From contig QRFJ01000054.1 of NCBI GenBank assembly GCA_006176705.1, positions 1,784,945 through 1,848,944 of the forward strand: a stretch of 64,000 nucleotides of DNA, in the 5' to 3' direction. The notes beneath the pieces are model-generated. The model ran no database searches. It saw nothing but the letters and a program-made list of their open reading frames with translations, and was not told the DNA's origin. Source of the DNA: Cocos nucifera (taxonomy: Eukaryota; Streptophyta; Magnoliopsida; Arecales; Arecaceae). The first letter of the stretch is position 1. Each line of letters starts with the position of its first letter. The translations under genes and the position numbers were made by a program. Shown here piece after piece: positions 48,701 to 60,756 of this stretch.

Positions 48701-51700
48701 AAACTTTTGTCTGTACCTTCGATCTTCCCAATGCAAGGGAATTTGCAACTGCTTTCTCGCATTCTTTTCTGGAGATTCAAAATGTGTCTGCATGGTGCTA
48801 GTTCTCTTCGCACTAATACCATTTTGATGTAGTGGGTCCTTGTTTGGACAATCTTACTCATGAAAGGTAAAAATTAGATCTGTTAGACTAGGGCTGCTGT
48901 CATCAGGTGAATCCTACTTCCATAATAGTCCTCCATGAGGGTTGACGGTTTAGGGTGGCTATACCCTTTGGTCCCCTATGTGCATATACGTACATGCCTT
49001 GGTTACTTGAAGTCTGATGGACCCAAAACAAGATAAATTATTGATATAACTGAACCAATCCTAACCTTAAGCTCAACATTTGACTTTGGGGGTCCAGCAG
49101 GGGGGAAGAAAAAGGAGGGGGGGGGATGATATCTTTCAGAAGAACCTGTTTGGTGCTTCCACATCTTGAAGATGTGTCTTACCGGGTTTCCCCTTGTATC
49201 TAATTAAGCTGAAATGGATGCCCACTAGTTATGATATCTGAAAGTTAGGTCTGTGGCCAAGTTGGAAAATATCAAACCTTAAACCAACCCAGAAAGCTAG
49301 GACTTATCCAGAATTTTATATCTTGAAAGTCATTTAATGATGACTGCCAAAGAGTGTGAAGATAGGGATTATGGGAATTGTAGCAAGTTAGCTTCATATA
49401 ATGTTCCATTTTTCCTACAATTATGATTAATCCTTTTGTTTCTTCTATCATCTGTCATGGTACCACTTTTATATTTTATGCCAAGAGTTGAAGTATCTCC
49501 TTTAATTTTTTATGCTCACTTGAACTGACCTCATGCTGGCCCCACACTGTCCCATAATGCAGTATGTACTGTATCATCCGGTAACCATATTGGTCCATAC
49601 CTCAATTTTTAGATCCTTCTTTTACACCCCAATTTTTAGGAGTTTTGGACAGCTGCCCACATCATCTGTACAGGCACCTTGCTCCTTAGATATATTTCCT
49701 TCACTTACAAGGAGGTATGTATAAGACATAACTAGTTTCTTATTGATGGATGGAATTTTTTGTGCCTGAAAAGGAAAGTGGCAAAATTGGTGTAGCTAAT
49801 GTCTAAAAGAGAATTTCCTAAACAAAATGCCACATTCATCCCCATACTTTTACATCACTTACTAAATGCTGTTTCTTCAGAAAACTTTAATCCCTTTTTT
49901 TTTTTTTGCATCATTTATTCAGAAATTGGATCACATGTCTTTCATTTATCTCAGAAGATCTTTAATGCTTGTTGAGAGTAATGATTATTAGAAATCAAGA
50001 TGAATTGTCTGGTGAAACTTTCCTTGGGTAGGAAATCTACAGAGGCATGTCTGTCGTATAACTTCTAGTTGCAATGAATCATATCTTGATGTTTAAAATT
50101 GCTTATAATTTTTCATGTCAGTTCAACAAATCTATAGATCATGATTATTGGTTTGCTTTGAAATTTTGTCTTCAATAAATTAACTGATTTTTTTTTAAAA
50201 AAATTGCAGCTTCTTGAACCAGGGAAACATGCATGGTTATTAAAGTCTTTATATGGTCTTTTAATGTTGCTTCCCCAGGTATGTCTGCCAGTTATTTATC
50301 CATCAAATTGTTAGTTTTGTTTAATAATATTAAGTTCTTTCCTTACCCTTTCTTTTGCCCCATCCCATCTTTATAGCATCCAATCCCAGTACCGGTTTGT
50401 CTTCTGTAATGTCATATGTGACTTCATTAACAGAAATACTTTCCACTTCCACCTCTTCTGATATGAGGTCACTTGATCTATTTAGACTTGCTGAAGTATT
50501 TTTTTCCTGCCTGTACCAATGACAATGAAACAACTTCTTGATTTCCTTTTGGTTTCTTCTGTTTCACAAGAGATAGTACAAACTATTTTGCTGTGACAGG
50601 CATTGCAGTTTTTTGATGTTGCTGTCTTCCTTTGTTATTTTCACCTACCTTTCTAAGCAAGTTAGACATGGTATACAATATGACATCTTCTAGCTCTTGT
50701 TCTTGCCTATGATGGATAGACTGGCCGATGCTTTATTTGATATTCTTCAGTGGACAATCATAAGAACAACTATCACAACTTGTCCTAATTACCCAGGGCT
50801 TGTCTTGTGGCCTTATTCTCATGATATTCTTAGTAAGGGCCACCTTTGACATTCCTGAAAGTTTTTCCAAATCCTTTCTGGATACTTTTATCCACATAAG
50901 TTAGGTCTTCCAGTTTTCCTGTTGTTTCTATTGATCCTTGACATAAGCTTGAATACATCTTTTTGGAGCCTGTTACACGTCTTCGTTGCACATATGCATA
51001 CCATAATTAGTTCTGCATCATATGATCCTGAACTGGTGTACCTTCCTCACTTCCTCTCCAATGTACTTATTGTTCTTAGTTTTAACCATGCATCCATATG
51101 GATTTGTCATTATTGCGAAGTTAATTCTGTTTGCTCAGATCCTTTTTATTACCTAGCATTCTTAACCTTAAGGGCATATCAATGCAGGCCTTATTGCATT
51201 TTATAGTATATGTGCTTACAGCAGAAGCATCTCTCTATTTCATTGACCCATCTCAGTTTCTCACAGATATGTCTTCATCTTTCTGCTATTTTGTAAAATA
51301 TATTGAGGATTACAAAATAGATCCCTTGTGGTATCTCTGTCTGTCAACTTTGGATGGATCTTTTATCATTTTCAGCGTGCATTGCATGTCGTCACCAGTA
51401 ATATTATACCTAGAAATTTCCAAAAATTACTTAACTAACAAAAATCATTAGTTATTGACTATGGAGTGAACATGCTTCATCATCGTTATTCTATGCAAGC
51501 CTGTTCTGGTCAAATTGGCAGTTCTGTTATTGAGCATGGTTTTACCATGAAAATTGTCCGTCGGTGGAATTGAAATCCTTGACCAAGGCAACTTTTGTAC
51601 AAATATGGCAAATATGTGTTTGTGAAGCCTACCTTAATGCTTCTAGTAAAACTCATTAAAACCAGAGGCTATTATTCTGAGTGTGATTTCTCAAAAATTA

Positions 51701-52570
51701 TTGGATAACAGTTTGTTAATAGTTTATGAAAAATGCTAGTTTTTGGTGAGGATGCTATACTAAAGGATTGCAAATTAAGATGTAGAAAACCTAAATAAAT
51801 TAAGTACAGGCTGATTGCTGTATAATATTCAATTTTAAGTACATGAAATATAAACCCGGCCTATAAATTTAATTGCCAAGTTATGTTTTGCATGCTGGGT
51901 CAATGTTTGTAGACATGTAGCATGCCTTCAATGAATATATTATGCTGAACAAGGTTCATCATATACTCGTGATATGAATATATTATGCTCTTTTTCAGAT
52001 GACTAGTTACATTTACGTACTTGATAGTTTTAGCTTTATGTATACTCCTTATGTTTGCAGCAAAGTGCAGCCTTCAAGATATTACGGACTCGATTAAAAA
52101 CTGTAACTTCTTCCAATTTCAGTAATGAGCTCAAGCGTACATCATCAGGAAGTCCATACTCCCAGATTTTACAAATTACAGAGGACAGCAATAGGAATCA
52201 GGAAGCAGCAAACATTTATAATGCAATCAACTTCCCATCTAGGTTGCAGCAATTTGAGCACATGCAACACCTACATCGGATGCATGCCAAATTACAGTTG
52301 CAATCCTGCAATTCGACATCCTCAACATGGTCACAGGTTGGCTTTGCTTGTTTAGGATTTTCTAAACCCTCATTAGATTAAACAAAACTTCATCACTTCT
52401 CTTTATTTGCTGCTTTGAACATTGGGGAACTAAATTTCTCCTCAGCAGTTTACTGGTTTGCTGATGTGCAGGAGATGCAAAAATTGGAAGAATCACGCCG
52501 TCCTTCACCCCTTCTTGACATAAGCCGCTCCCCTTCTAGATCATCCTGGAATGTTCCAGGACAGTTGTAA
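34163..52570 (+). CDS. VAC14: VAC14 homologue, complete, 20 coding exons, 717 aa
   Basis: Scaffold of the Fab1/PIKfyve-Vac14-Fig4 complex, which makes and turns over PI(3,5)P2 on endosomal and vacuolar membranes. Exons: 34163-34252, 34400-34513, 34708-34773, 38637-38726, 38835-38954, 39050-39078, 39183-39325, 39406-39500, 39747-39833, 40120-40227, 40315-40406, 40635-40716, 45332-45397, 47079-47194, 47379-47499, 47593-47754, 47836-47964, 50210-50278, 52061-52336, 52472-52570. All junctions are GT-AG and in frame. HEAT-like repeats run through the N-terminal half (NSFLDQDSRVRYCACEALYN; LSADSDANVQSAAHLLDRLI). The Fig4-binding region spans about residues 400-600 (ERRG-like KRGALIVRRLCVLLDAERV, WCHSPMATISLCLLAQAYHH, LLETPIFAYLRLQLLEPG, LLMLLPQQSAAFKILRTRL). 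The tail is Ser-rich and plant-like. The length suits the family, and no break was found. Confidence 0.95.
34303..34335. repeat. CT microsatellite, VAC14 intron 1
   Basis: Uninterrupted CT run in the short first intron, 50 bases after the donor. Confidence 0.9.
35797..36246. mobile_element. Inverted-repeat element with GA-rich core (MITE-like)
   Basis: The left end AATCAAGGTTTTATATCT and the reverse complement of the right end AATCAAGGTTTTAAATCT match in 17 of 18 bases, and the similarity extends further (GTGGGATGG against GTGGGGCAA). The core at 35905-36125 is almost pure purine on the plus strand (GAAGAAAGAGG-type). No clear target duplication, so the superfamily is open. Confidence 0.6.
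37342..37407. repeat. TA microsatellite, about 33 units
   Basis: 66 bases of uninterrupted TA in VAC14 intron 3. Confidence 0.95.
37818..37974 (-). mobile_element. Au SINE
   Basis: Read on the minus strand, it starts GAGGGCTGGCCTTGGCACAA and has pol III A-box-like TGGCACAATGGTA, then GTGTCACGGGTTTGAAAC carrying the B box, GAGGTAAAGCTCATACATCT, and the end CACCGGGATGCCCC. This order and wording match the plant Au SINE family. It lies antisense in VAC14 intron 3 and looks nearly full length. Confidence 0.85.
40717..45331. other. VAC14: VAC14 intron 12 (4.6 kb)
   Basis: The largest intron. Exons 12 and 13 join in frame across it (RHRAE to VISYLNEIFG). It contains a copia-LTR-like fragment at about 42550-42900. 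A short frame at 41370-41530 is not supported as an exon. Confidence 0.85.
42550..42900 (-). mobile_element. copia-type LTR fragment (inferred)
   Basis: On the minus strand the sequence ends with TTTGGTATCAAAGC, which resembles the tRNA-Met primer site of plant copia elements (TGGTATCAGAGC). The preceding 300 bases include TTGGGAATTAGGG and a GA/CT-rich stretch, as often found in copia LTRs. No partner LTR or coding region was seen. Confidence 0.4.
45740..45787. repeat. CT microsatellite, VAC14 intron 13
   Basis: 48 bases of uninterrupted TC/CT. Confidence 0.95.
46247..46544. mobile_element. Tourist-like (PIF/Harbinger) MITE in VAC14 intron 13
   Basis: 298 bases with terminal inverted repeats of about 50 bases: GGGCTTGTTTGGCTATTCCT at the left and, reverse complemented, GGGCCTATTTGGATATTCCT at the right, both continuing into AAAATCCTCTAGGA. 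It is flanked by the 3-base duplication TAA (46244-46246 and 46545-46547), as expected for PIF/Harbinger elements. No coding capacity. Confidence 0.88.
47965..50209. other. VAC14: VAC14 intron 17 (2.2 kb)
   Basis: No coding sequence recognised. Short G-rich tract near 49115-49127. Confidence 0.8.
50279..52060. other. VAC14: VAC14 intron 18 (1.8 kb)
   Basis: No coding sequence recognised. A stretch at about 50900-51430 has a retroelement-like feel on the minus strand, but no motif could be confirmed. Confidence 0.75.
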
Positions 52571-52960
52571 CATTGATGGTGCTGGTTAATTTTTGGCACC
52601 ATGCCTGGCCATATGGCACTGATCTCTGCATCTCAAGAATACTGTGCAAGGAATGAGATCGGTTAATGTAAAGTTGTATATCATGTTGGTCGGTCTGCTA
52701 GATTTTGCTGTGTTGGGACAGCAGGGTTTGAGATGGACTGCATTAGCTGGACTCTGTGAGTTCATTTTCTTTTCTATTATTTATCAGGTAAGTTCGCTCA
52801 TGTGGTTTTGTAATTTTTTATTGAAGACCACATGAGTCAGAGGGTTTGGGATAAGGAGATTCAGTTGTTTATACTGTTCAGCTGATTCGGTAATCCCAAT
52901 AAAGCAAGCAGGAAATGTACATTGTAGTTAGCGTTTATTACTTTTGGGATACCACATATT
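52571..52960 (+). other. VAC14: Probable VAC14 3' UTR
   Basis: Sequence after the TAA stop. AATAAAG at about 52898 could serve as polyadenylation signal. The end is inferred. Confidence 0.4.
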
Positions 52961-54827
52961 ATTATTGGTAAGTGGATACTGCTTGTTGTTACCACGACAT
53001 ATCACTGATTCATTTTCCCATCCATGTCCGCATCCTGTTGGCTTCCTCGTCGATGATGGCAGTTTAGTTTAGAATCATGGAGGTGGATTACATTGGGTCA
53101 TCCAGGTTTGGCATCCTCAATATTGAATCAAATCATCATTTAGCCTATCTTTGATTCCTCAATAAATGACTAATATTTCAACCAGAGGGCTGGCTCTCTA
53201 TGCCCTAGTTTTGGTTGAGATTCTATCATGATGTTGATTTCCCAAAATTGAAGGTTGAATTAGGAACTTCCCTAGCAATGATATTTGAATGGCATGGGTA
53301 TTTCAGTTTATGCTACTATTTTCGTTAAAAAACATTTTGCAATACAATATGTTGTCTATTTTTTCGTCTGCTCACTGTTGTGTGATTGGCATCTCATGGT
53401 TTTAGCTTGAGAAGGCTTTTAACATTCAGTTTTAATTTTAAGCTATAACATGTAGAAACTTCTAGCAAGCAAATTTGTTGCGTGAGGAGCGTGATTGACA
53501 GCTGTATGATGTTGGAGCGTATTTGCCCCGGAGATTGAAAGGCCAAAGTAATCTTTTGAAGTCTAATTTTGAAACACGATGATCATTTTCTGACGAGATA
53601 TTTTTCAGTAGGTTTTAGCAGGCCTTTTGTTCAAATTAGTAACCACGGAAGTAGAAGAGAAGCTGATTAGAGCATGCAAGACGGTATATCTTTTCTTTAG
53701 AAGTTCTATAAATTTCAGAAACAGAAATCTGTACCAGACGCTGATAAATCTGTACCAGACGCTGATGACACAACTGATTTTGAAAAAGGTAGCCCTATAT
53801 CTGCAGCTGCCAGAGTTGGTGGATGAGCCTTCCTGGAGACATCGATGATTAGAATGTGCATAAATGCTGCCATTTCTTAAATGACCGGGTTTTTTTTGAA
53901 TGATTCACGACCCGAGAGGAAAGGCAAGTTGCAGCACGTTTGTCGATATTGAGACCAAGTGAGAAATTATTGCATGCACCAGGTCGAAGGAACCTGGATA
54001 TGCACCTTGGATGGCGCGCAATCGTGGCGGCGATCTCCGCAGTGCGGAAGATTAGCTCACGGCAGATGACGAACGCTAAACATTAAACCACACGACTCAA
54101 GTGCCACGTAAGATATATTTTTTTTTACGTCATGTCCAATGATATTGGTTTGAGAAGATCCTTGCTTTGTATCATAGAATATTGTGCGGCACTCCATTGT
54201 CAGGATGACTATTAACAGTAATACATTATGTATCGTACATAATGCATCGTGTATAGAACGTAAAGCTGTTTTGTTGGATTGTCTCTATGATTCCAATGAT
54301 GTTATGGGCCTTACGGACATTTGAGCTCTTGATATGATTTCTATTGTATTTGGTGGCTGATGGTTGTGGCCGTGCTAACTGGCCACAAGAACAAGTGGTC
54401 ATTTTTGATCGAAAAACCACCGTACCTGAACGTTATCCGGGAAATCCCTAGAATAGGTTGATAGGGTGCTTCACATTGGTTATATGCCCGTATAAAATTT
54501 ATGGATTCCACCTAAATCTAATCCGGACAAGCCAATGCTTCTAACAAATATCGCAGGCAGTGACCAATTAATGGGAGAATCATGTAACTGGTTGCTAATG
54601 CCTCAATAGTTAAAAAGTTGCTAATAGCACAAGCAACTTCTAATTGGACGTCTGACCCATTAAATATGGTCATTGGTATAAAAATTAGATGTCTCTTTCT
54701 ATGCATCTATTTGGCTCATCTCTCCAGGATGACAACCAAAAGTGAATCACATGTCCTCTAAGTCCTCTTCTTTATAGAGAGCGAGCGAGGGGGAGGATAA
54801 GATTCAGGGCATATGTTCTCCATCATG

Positions 54828-55260
54828 TCACGCTACCACCATAATACTAGTGGCCCTCATGGCCTCCTTGCATGCCTTTCCACTAACCAAAATCTGCCTG
54901 ATATGATGCTCGGCCAACTTATGGGAATTGCTCCAGCTAGGGATGATTGTGACACCTCCAAGGCTTAGGCCAAGGTTGAAGAAATTAGCACCGACGATTT
55001 TGGCTGGAAGTTCGATGGTAAATCGGTATCGGTGGCAGATGACACCCATTCAACATTCCATCTCGATCATGCTACAAAGTGAAGTTAGAATCGAGACCTT
55101 TAACAAGACGCAACATTTTTGTATTTTCAATATATAAAGAAATAAAGGTAAAATGCTCACATCTTTTCCTGGGGAAAATTGCCAACTTGACTTGGATATC
55201 ATCGCCGGCACTCCTCAAGCTTTGATGAAAAGTTCTAGATTCAATTGCGGATGGTAGCAT
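54828..55260 (-). pseudogene. Unrecognised coding-like segments, minus strand
   Basis: Two neighbouring frames have balanced protein-like composition: SRTFHQSLRSAGDDIQVKLA (about 55240-55180) and FTIELPAKIVGANFFNLGLS followed by GGVTIIPSWSNSHKLAEHHI (about 55025-54900). They could be exons or a decayed copy of a gene I do not recognise. No ATG-to-stop model was found. Confidence 0.25.
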
Positions 55261-55282
55261 CTCCACCATTATTATCAAAAAG

Positions 55283-55309
55283 AAAAAAGAAAGAAAGAAA
55301 GAAAGAAAA
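55283..55309. repeat. GAAA microsatellite
   Basis: Short run of GAAA units (AAAGAAAGAAAGAAAG). Confidence 0.8.
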
Positions 55310-58300
55310 AAGCAAAATCTATTAAAATTTTTCTGCTTAGAAAGCTTGTGGGACTGGTAGATAGGCAAATGCATTTCAAGTTAAAAGAGATTCTCCCCCC
55401 ATCTTCATATGACGAAGTCTTCAAAAATGAGCAGAGGAAATTTCAATGGTTTGGATGACACGCACACACAAAAAAGGAGAGAAGACTTTTCGATCAGGTC
55501 TTCAGCACAATCCCTTTTTTTCGTTTGTCCATGTTTTGGGTACAACTAAGGCAGCTCATTTGATATAGCCAGTGACGAATAGTTTGGAAGGAGAAGAAAC
55601 GTAGCTAAGGTGACATCCTAACATTGGCCAGATGAAGCCACAGCTGATACCAATGATATGCTAGAACTCGCCACATACCAAAGTCTCATAGAACCTCCTA
55701 ACCTGAGTCGTAGGGGATGCGGTGACCGGACATGATCAAAGCATCTACATGCAATCTGGGCCCCACTCAATATATGGGACATCAACGACCAGAAAAAGCA
55801 CACAAAGAAGAAGTTATGGCCAAGGTGCTGTGAGATCATCTAAGATTCACCCTTTTTATTTTTTTTTAATTGAAATAATAAGTAAATGCCTGAAACAACT
55901 TGAGGTAGGCTGGAGGCGGCGACGCCCACCACGGGCACAACCCGCGGTATATTGTTATAATAATTGGAAGAAGAATATTTTAACATGTTCCTTGTAAAAA
56001 TATGCGATGCATGGAGAGCCAAGCATCAAATGCCTCTCGGAGAAACAAATATACCATGGCTCCAATTGCTTTGAAAAGTTGAATGGAGGAAGGTGGGCAT
56101 GCAACCTGATGCAAGAGCTTCTGGAGCATTGATAATGATGGAGAGAATACGTTAAATTCTTGACTAGTAACCCTTTTCAACATATATTATGAAACTTATT
56201 TAACGTTGTAGATGTTTGTAAGGTGGGATATCTTGGCAAATGAGTACCAAGTAAGATTCCATCATATCTCTCATGTCTCAAATGTCTTGTGACTTTAAGA
56301 AATTAATTGAAGGGTCAACTAGCTCTTGGGGGCTTCTGGAAACACCATCGTGCGACCTTTATGAGGCCGAAAAGGCATCATCACGAAGCCAATAACATGT
56401 CTATAGACATACGTATATATAATGGATGAATGCGTTTGATAGATACGAGCAAGACCAAGTATGACCAAGACCTGAAACTTGAGGTGGTCAATGGGCTAGT
56501 CCTCGTATCAAACCCTTCCTGCAATTGCATCAGGTGCAGCACTCGAAAGATTAGACTCATTTTTTATTAGAAGTGATCAAAAAAATAGTTTAAGAAGCTA
56601 CCTCCAAATTATACGTTAAGTGGGCCAAATTAAAACAAAGCAACCCAACTCAACCCAATGTGAACCAGCCTATCTATGCCCATATAAAAATATAAAAACC
56701 AATCTTTCTCAGGGTGTGCATTTTTAGAGTATTGTTCCCCTCGAGGTAACTTATGTCAACTAATTGGCACCCTTTCTTAGCGGTCTTGGATTTGAACCTA
56801 GACATAGCCGTACTATTCCTCCCCATTTCTTAATAGACAAAAATATATATGAAGTCAAACTTTGCGGGGTCTAGAAAACGTTTCAAATGTCCTTATCATG
56901 GTTCGACGTCTCTAACTATATAGTTTAGAAGTATAAAACTTCTAAACAAATGAAATAACCAAAAGTATCAGCAATCAAGTTGGCCAAGTTATGCAACAAG
57001 ATGAGGTGGGAGAAATAGAAGTCATATGGGTGTGTTAATCTTTCATAATCCCATCATGTGCCAGAAATTTCAAATAAAAGTTCTACCAACGAATCACTAT
57101 GGGATGCTCGTTTTCTCCAGATAAAAAATTTTGTATGCTGCAAGGCATCAAGGTATTGGTATGACTTGCAGAAATTAGTGCAATCCCCTGTTGCCAAACT
57201 GAGGACCGTCTCAAAGCATCGTACCACATTATCAAAGTAGCGTGAACACGGTTCATAACGTAGTTTTGGTTATTCTCACACGGACTTTCATAAAGTAATA
57301 TTATATGTATGTAGAACCTATTCAAATAATTGTTTTTAATAAAACACAAGATTCTCCAACGATCCAAGATTCAGAAAAAAACCAGGGGGTGCGTTTTGTT
57401 GAGTAAAATGGGTCGTTGGTTTCTGCGTCAAATGTTGAAAGAAATCCACAGAACAGAAAAGTTCTTTTCTTTTCTTTTTTTTTTTTTTACTTGCTTTGCT
57501 GGCGTTCGATGGTTTTAGGTGGAAGAAGTTGCCGGTGGAGAAAGTTGGACATTTGTTTACTAGCTCACTTTTTCAGTGAGGAGTTAAAAAGATGAATTGC
57601 AATTATATTTTATGTCTTTATTTTCTTATTTATGGCAACCAATCAACAAAAAATATTTTCATTGAAGAATTATTTTCTCATTTTAAAGTTTATTTTTTAG
57701 CAAATATCATATGTTATGGTGTAGATGGGAGGGTATCATTAATTTCATATTGGTTGTGAGTCAAGACTTCAGCTTATATAAGATAGGATTTTCTCTTTTT
57801 GATGAGATATTTTTTAAAAGATAAAATCATGAGATTTCATGCAATGATGTTAGAGATCGAAGTAGATAATACCTTACGTATACAAGAGCAAAAATCGATT
57901 TATCCGAATCATGAGCTCTTGACCATAATATTGGCATCCACCATAGAGCCGGTGTATCTTCGATAAACTATGATGTACCTCCCATAATCTTATCCAGAGT
58001 CTTTTTTGACTAAGGGCATATGTCATTAGTCTCATATTGGGGTTATGTTATGGTGTAGATGGAAGGGAATCATCAATTCTATATTGATTACATGTTAAAA
58101 TTTTTTTTGAATTATATGATAGAAAATTTACTATTGGCACTTTGACCACATGTAAGTTATCTGTTACTTCTCTAAAGCATTATCTAAAGCACTTTTTTAT
58201 CCCCGCGTGGCAAAGAAGCATTTAACCTGTCTACTATATTTTTTGGAAGGAGAACTAAAAAGTAGGACCAAGGAAATGGCATTTAACATAAAGGCAAGAC

Positions 58301-58499
58301 AACAACGGTTACCTGCAAAGATATGCAAACGCAATCATCGATGTAAGCAACCATGCGGCTTGTTTCCAAAATTTCTTCCCCAAAAAAAACTGGAAAGTAA
58401 AGTTGTTCATAGTAATTTGCGTGCAGGATCTCTGGCTAACGGTCCTTTACGGTATTTTCATCGTAAAAATAAAAATTAAAATATATCTTCGAGATATTT

Positions 58500-58590
58500 T
58501 CATCTTTAGACATATTTTTAGAGAGAGAAATTCTATAGCAAACTGGATGGCGGCCTATGTTGCAGAGTACACCGGTAATTTTTTATGAAT
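58500..58590 (+). pseudogene. RNase H-like fragment, possibly LINE-derived
   Basis: The frame reads HIFRERNSIANWMAAYVAEY, which resembles the C-terminal helix of the RNase H domain found in plant LINEs (pattern FREGN-x-AD). Only about 30 residues are visible, with no reverse transcriptase nearby. Confidence 0.3.
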
Positions 58591-58682
58591 TTTTTTGGGG
58601 ACTATTCCAAGATAACTTAGTAATTATTTTTTACCCGATCTTTTGAAATATATTCATACAAAACTTATATGAATGATCTATT

Positions 58683-58720
58683 TTAATTAAAAATAAATAA
58701 AATAAAATAAAATAAAATAT
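58683..58720. repeat. AAAAT microsatellite
   Basis: Tandem AAAAT units within an AT-rich stretch. Confidence 0.8.
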
Positions 58721-59963
58721 GTAAGAATTTTTATTTTTGAATTATGGAGAATATGAATGCAAGCTCTCTGATAATAGATGTTTTTAAGAATGGTGGTATC
58801 CAGATGCCTGCATCAACCAAAGATAGGATAGACAAATCATGGTTGGGTTGAAAGGTGATTGCAGTTTGGATTGTAAAGCCAAAATTTGATGGAATATTGA
58901 TTAAGGTAGGTAGCTGGAATGGAGAAATTACATGCAGCAAGGCTATTAGCTTTATGTTATGTTCCACTGGATTGGATGATGTTTGCCTCAGTCGGGCTAA
59001 CCTACCGATTTCTGTTTCAAAACAATCACAATAATTTAGCTAATGATGTTTAGCATTTCTAAAAGGAAAATAAAACTTTGGGCTTGGATTATATCTTTGA
59101 TGCGATCGGTCTTCTTTCATGACGTCGTCCATCAGATCATGCGTCATGTGGATCTCAAAGTACTCTTACATGCGTAACTCGGAAGTATTGATGGTGCGGT
59201 CCGACGGTGCATTTATGTGAAGCAAGGTGAATGCTTCTTTTGTGCAAAAGATAGAACCCTATCCCCATACTTTAAGGCTTAATGAGATATATTCATGTCA
59301 GTCTGCTTCTCAGCTAACCCGATTCAGATGGTGAACGAAACAAGAGTTCACCGACTTCTCCGTGGACCCAAAATCCTTCCATCAAATTCTTTATTATCAA
59401 CACTAATTTACTTTTAATACCAATATAATATTGGGTGCGGATGCAGTGGAACATACAGTATGCTACCCACTGAATCCAGCCAACCATTAGCCTTAACTCC
59501 AAACCATTTTAACGGAGAGAAGGCTTCCGTTTTCTCTCTCGTTTCCTTTAAAAAATAAATAAATTATATATATTTATATATATATTTATATATTTATTTA
59601 TAATAATAATAATATATTAAGAAGGAATATTATGGTGTTGCCATCATAGTGTTTTAAATTATTTTAGCTGTGTCACGTGTCGAGCTATATATGGAACGAA
59701 ATGGAAGAAAGAAAGAGAAATTTTCCTCTCTATTCCGACGAGTTCAGAAGTTATTTTTCTATAAAAATCTTTCTCCTTTCATCTCGAGCTTCTCTCTTTC
59801 TGGCTTTTTCATGGAGGAAAAAAGAAAGGGACGGTCATGAACAAACCATAGAAAGAAGAGGATTGTAGAAAAAAGAGGAGGATTGTACAAGATAGGGGGT
59901 GCATCGAGATTAGGGGGATGTCCAATGGGAGGGATCGGATGGAGGATGGAGAACGTGAGCGAT

Positions 59964-59993
59964 GGGAAGGGGGAGGGATGGGGCGGGGGAAGG
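59964..59993 (+). other. G-quadruplex-forming motif
   Basis: Six runs of three to five G (GGG, GGGGG, GGG, GGGG, GGGGG, GGG) separated by one or two bases, about 770 bases upstream of the GS1 ATG. This satisfies the usual quadruplex pattern with very short loops. Confidence 0.75.
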
Positions 59994-60637
59994 GAGAAGA
60001 GAAAGATGATTTTTTTTTGGTGTAGCAGATGGAGGAAATGAGAGTGACTTGAAGGAGGTGGGGCGGCGGGGGTGCGAGGATAGAGAAGAGATAGTTTTTT
60101 TTCTTTTTTTGGCATATGGAATGGGAGGGTGGCTCGATTGTCGGTGGTGATCGATGGCAGAAAGTCGATCGAGGTGTGGGAGTGGCGGTGATGATGGATA
60201 TTTGGAGGATGGCGTGGGGGCGGAGGAGAGGGAAGCATGAATGGAGGAGGAGGCGTGGATGATGGGGGCTGGAGGGAAGGAATGTAGTTTTTTTTAATAT
60301 TTATTTTAAATTTATTTATCTTAAATTTAATATAAAAAAATTAAAAATAAAAATAAATAAAATATTTAAATTAATATATTATTTAAATTATAAAAAAATA
60401 TTTTTATATATCCGATCCCGCGCGCGTATTCAACTGGTTAATAAAAATAAAAGCGTGCGTGGTGGGATCGGAAACAATGCCTTCGGTGTTATTTCCTTTT
60501 TTACTTCTTAAGAGGGACGTAAGAAAACGGAGGTTTCTCTCCGTTTGGCGAGTTAAAGGAAAGTCCACGCGTGGTGCATCGAATCCGCGCCCATTATTTG
60601 TACTTCGTTTACTTCTCTCTTTTTTAAACAACTCCGC

Positions 60638-60645
60638 TATATAAA
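60638..60645 (+). promoter_or_regulatory. GS1 TATA box
   Basis: TATATAAA, 112 bases before the GS1 ATG. A start site about 30 bases downstream (near 60670) would give a leader of about 85 bases, which contains CT-rich sequence typical of plant core promoters. Confidence 0.75.
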
Positions 60646-60756
60646 CGCCACCCCCTATTCTCCTCCTCACACCATATTCTGCTTCCTTCTTAATATCTCC
60701 GAGACAGGGGAGGTTCTCTTCCTTCTTCTTCTTGTCTCTTTTTTCTCCTAGCAGCC

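Larger units (their letters stand above)
52961..60637. other. Gene-poor region between VAC14 and GS1
   Basis: About 7.7 kb without a convincing complete gene. It contains two weak coding-like remnants (54828-55260 and 58500-58590), GAAA and AAAAT microsatellites, and a G-rich stretch at 59860-60280. Short Pro-rich minus-strand frames in the G-rich stretch reflect composition. Confidence 0.6.

Noticed and set aside
57058..57367. Short frames on both strands that could be a small gene
   Set aside because: No recognisable motif, no ATG context or splice model, and both strands are equally open.
59759..60238. Pro/His-rich minus-strand frame
   Set aside because: It is the complement of a G-rich low-complexity tract and shows no domain or splice structure.
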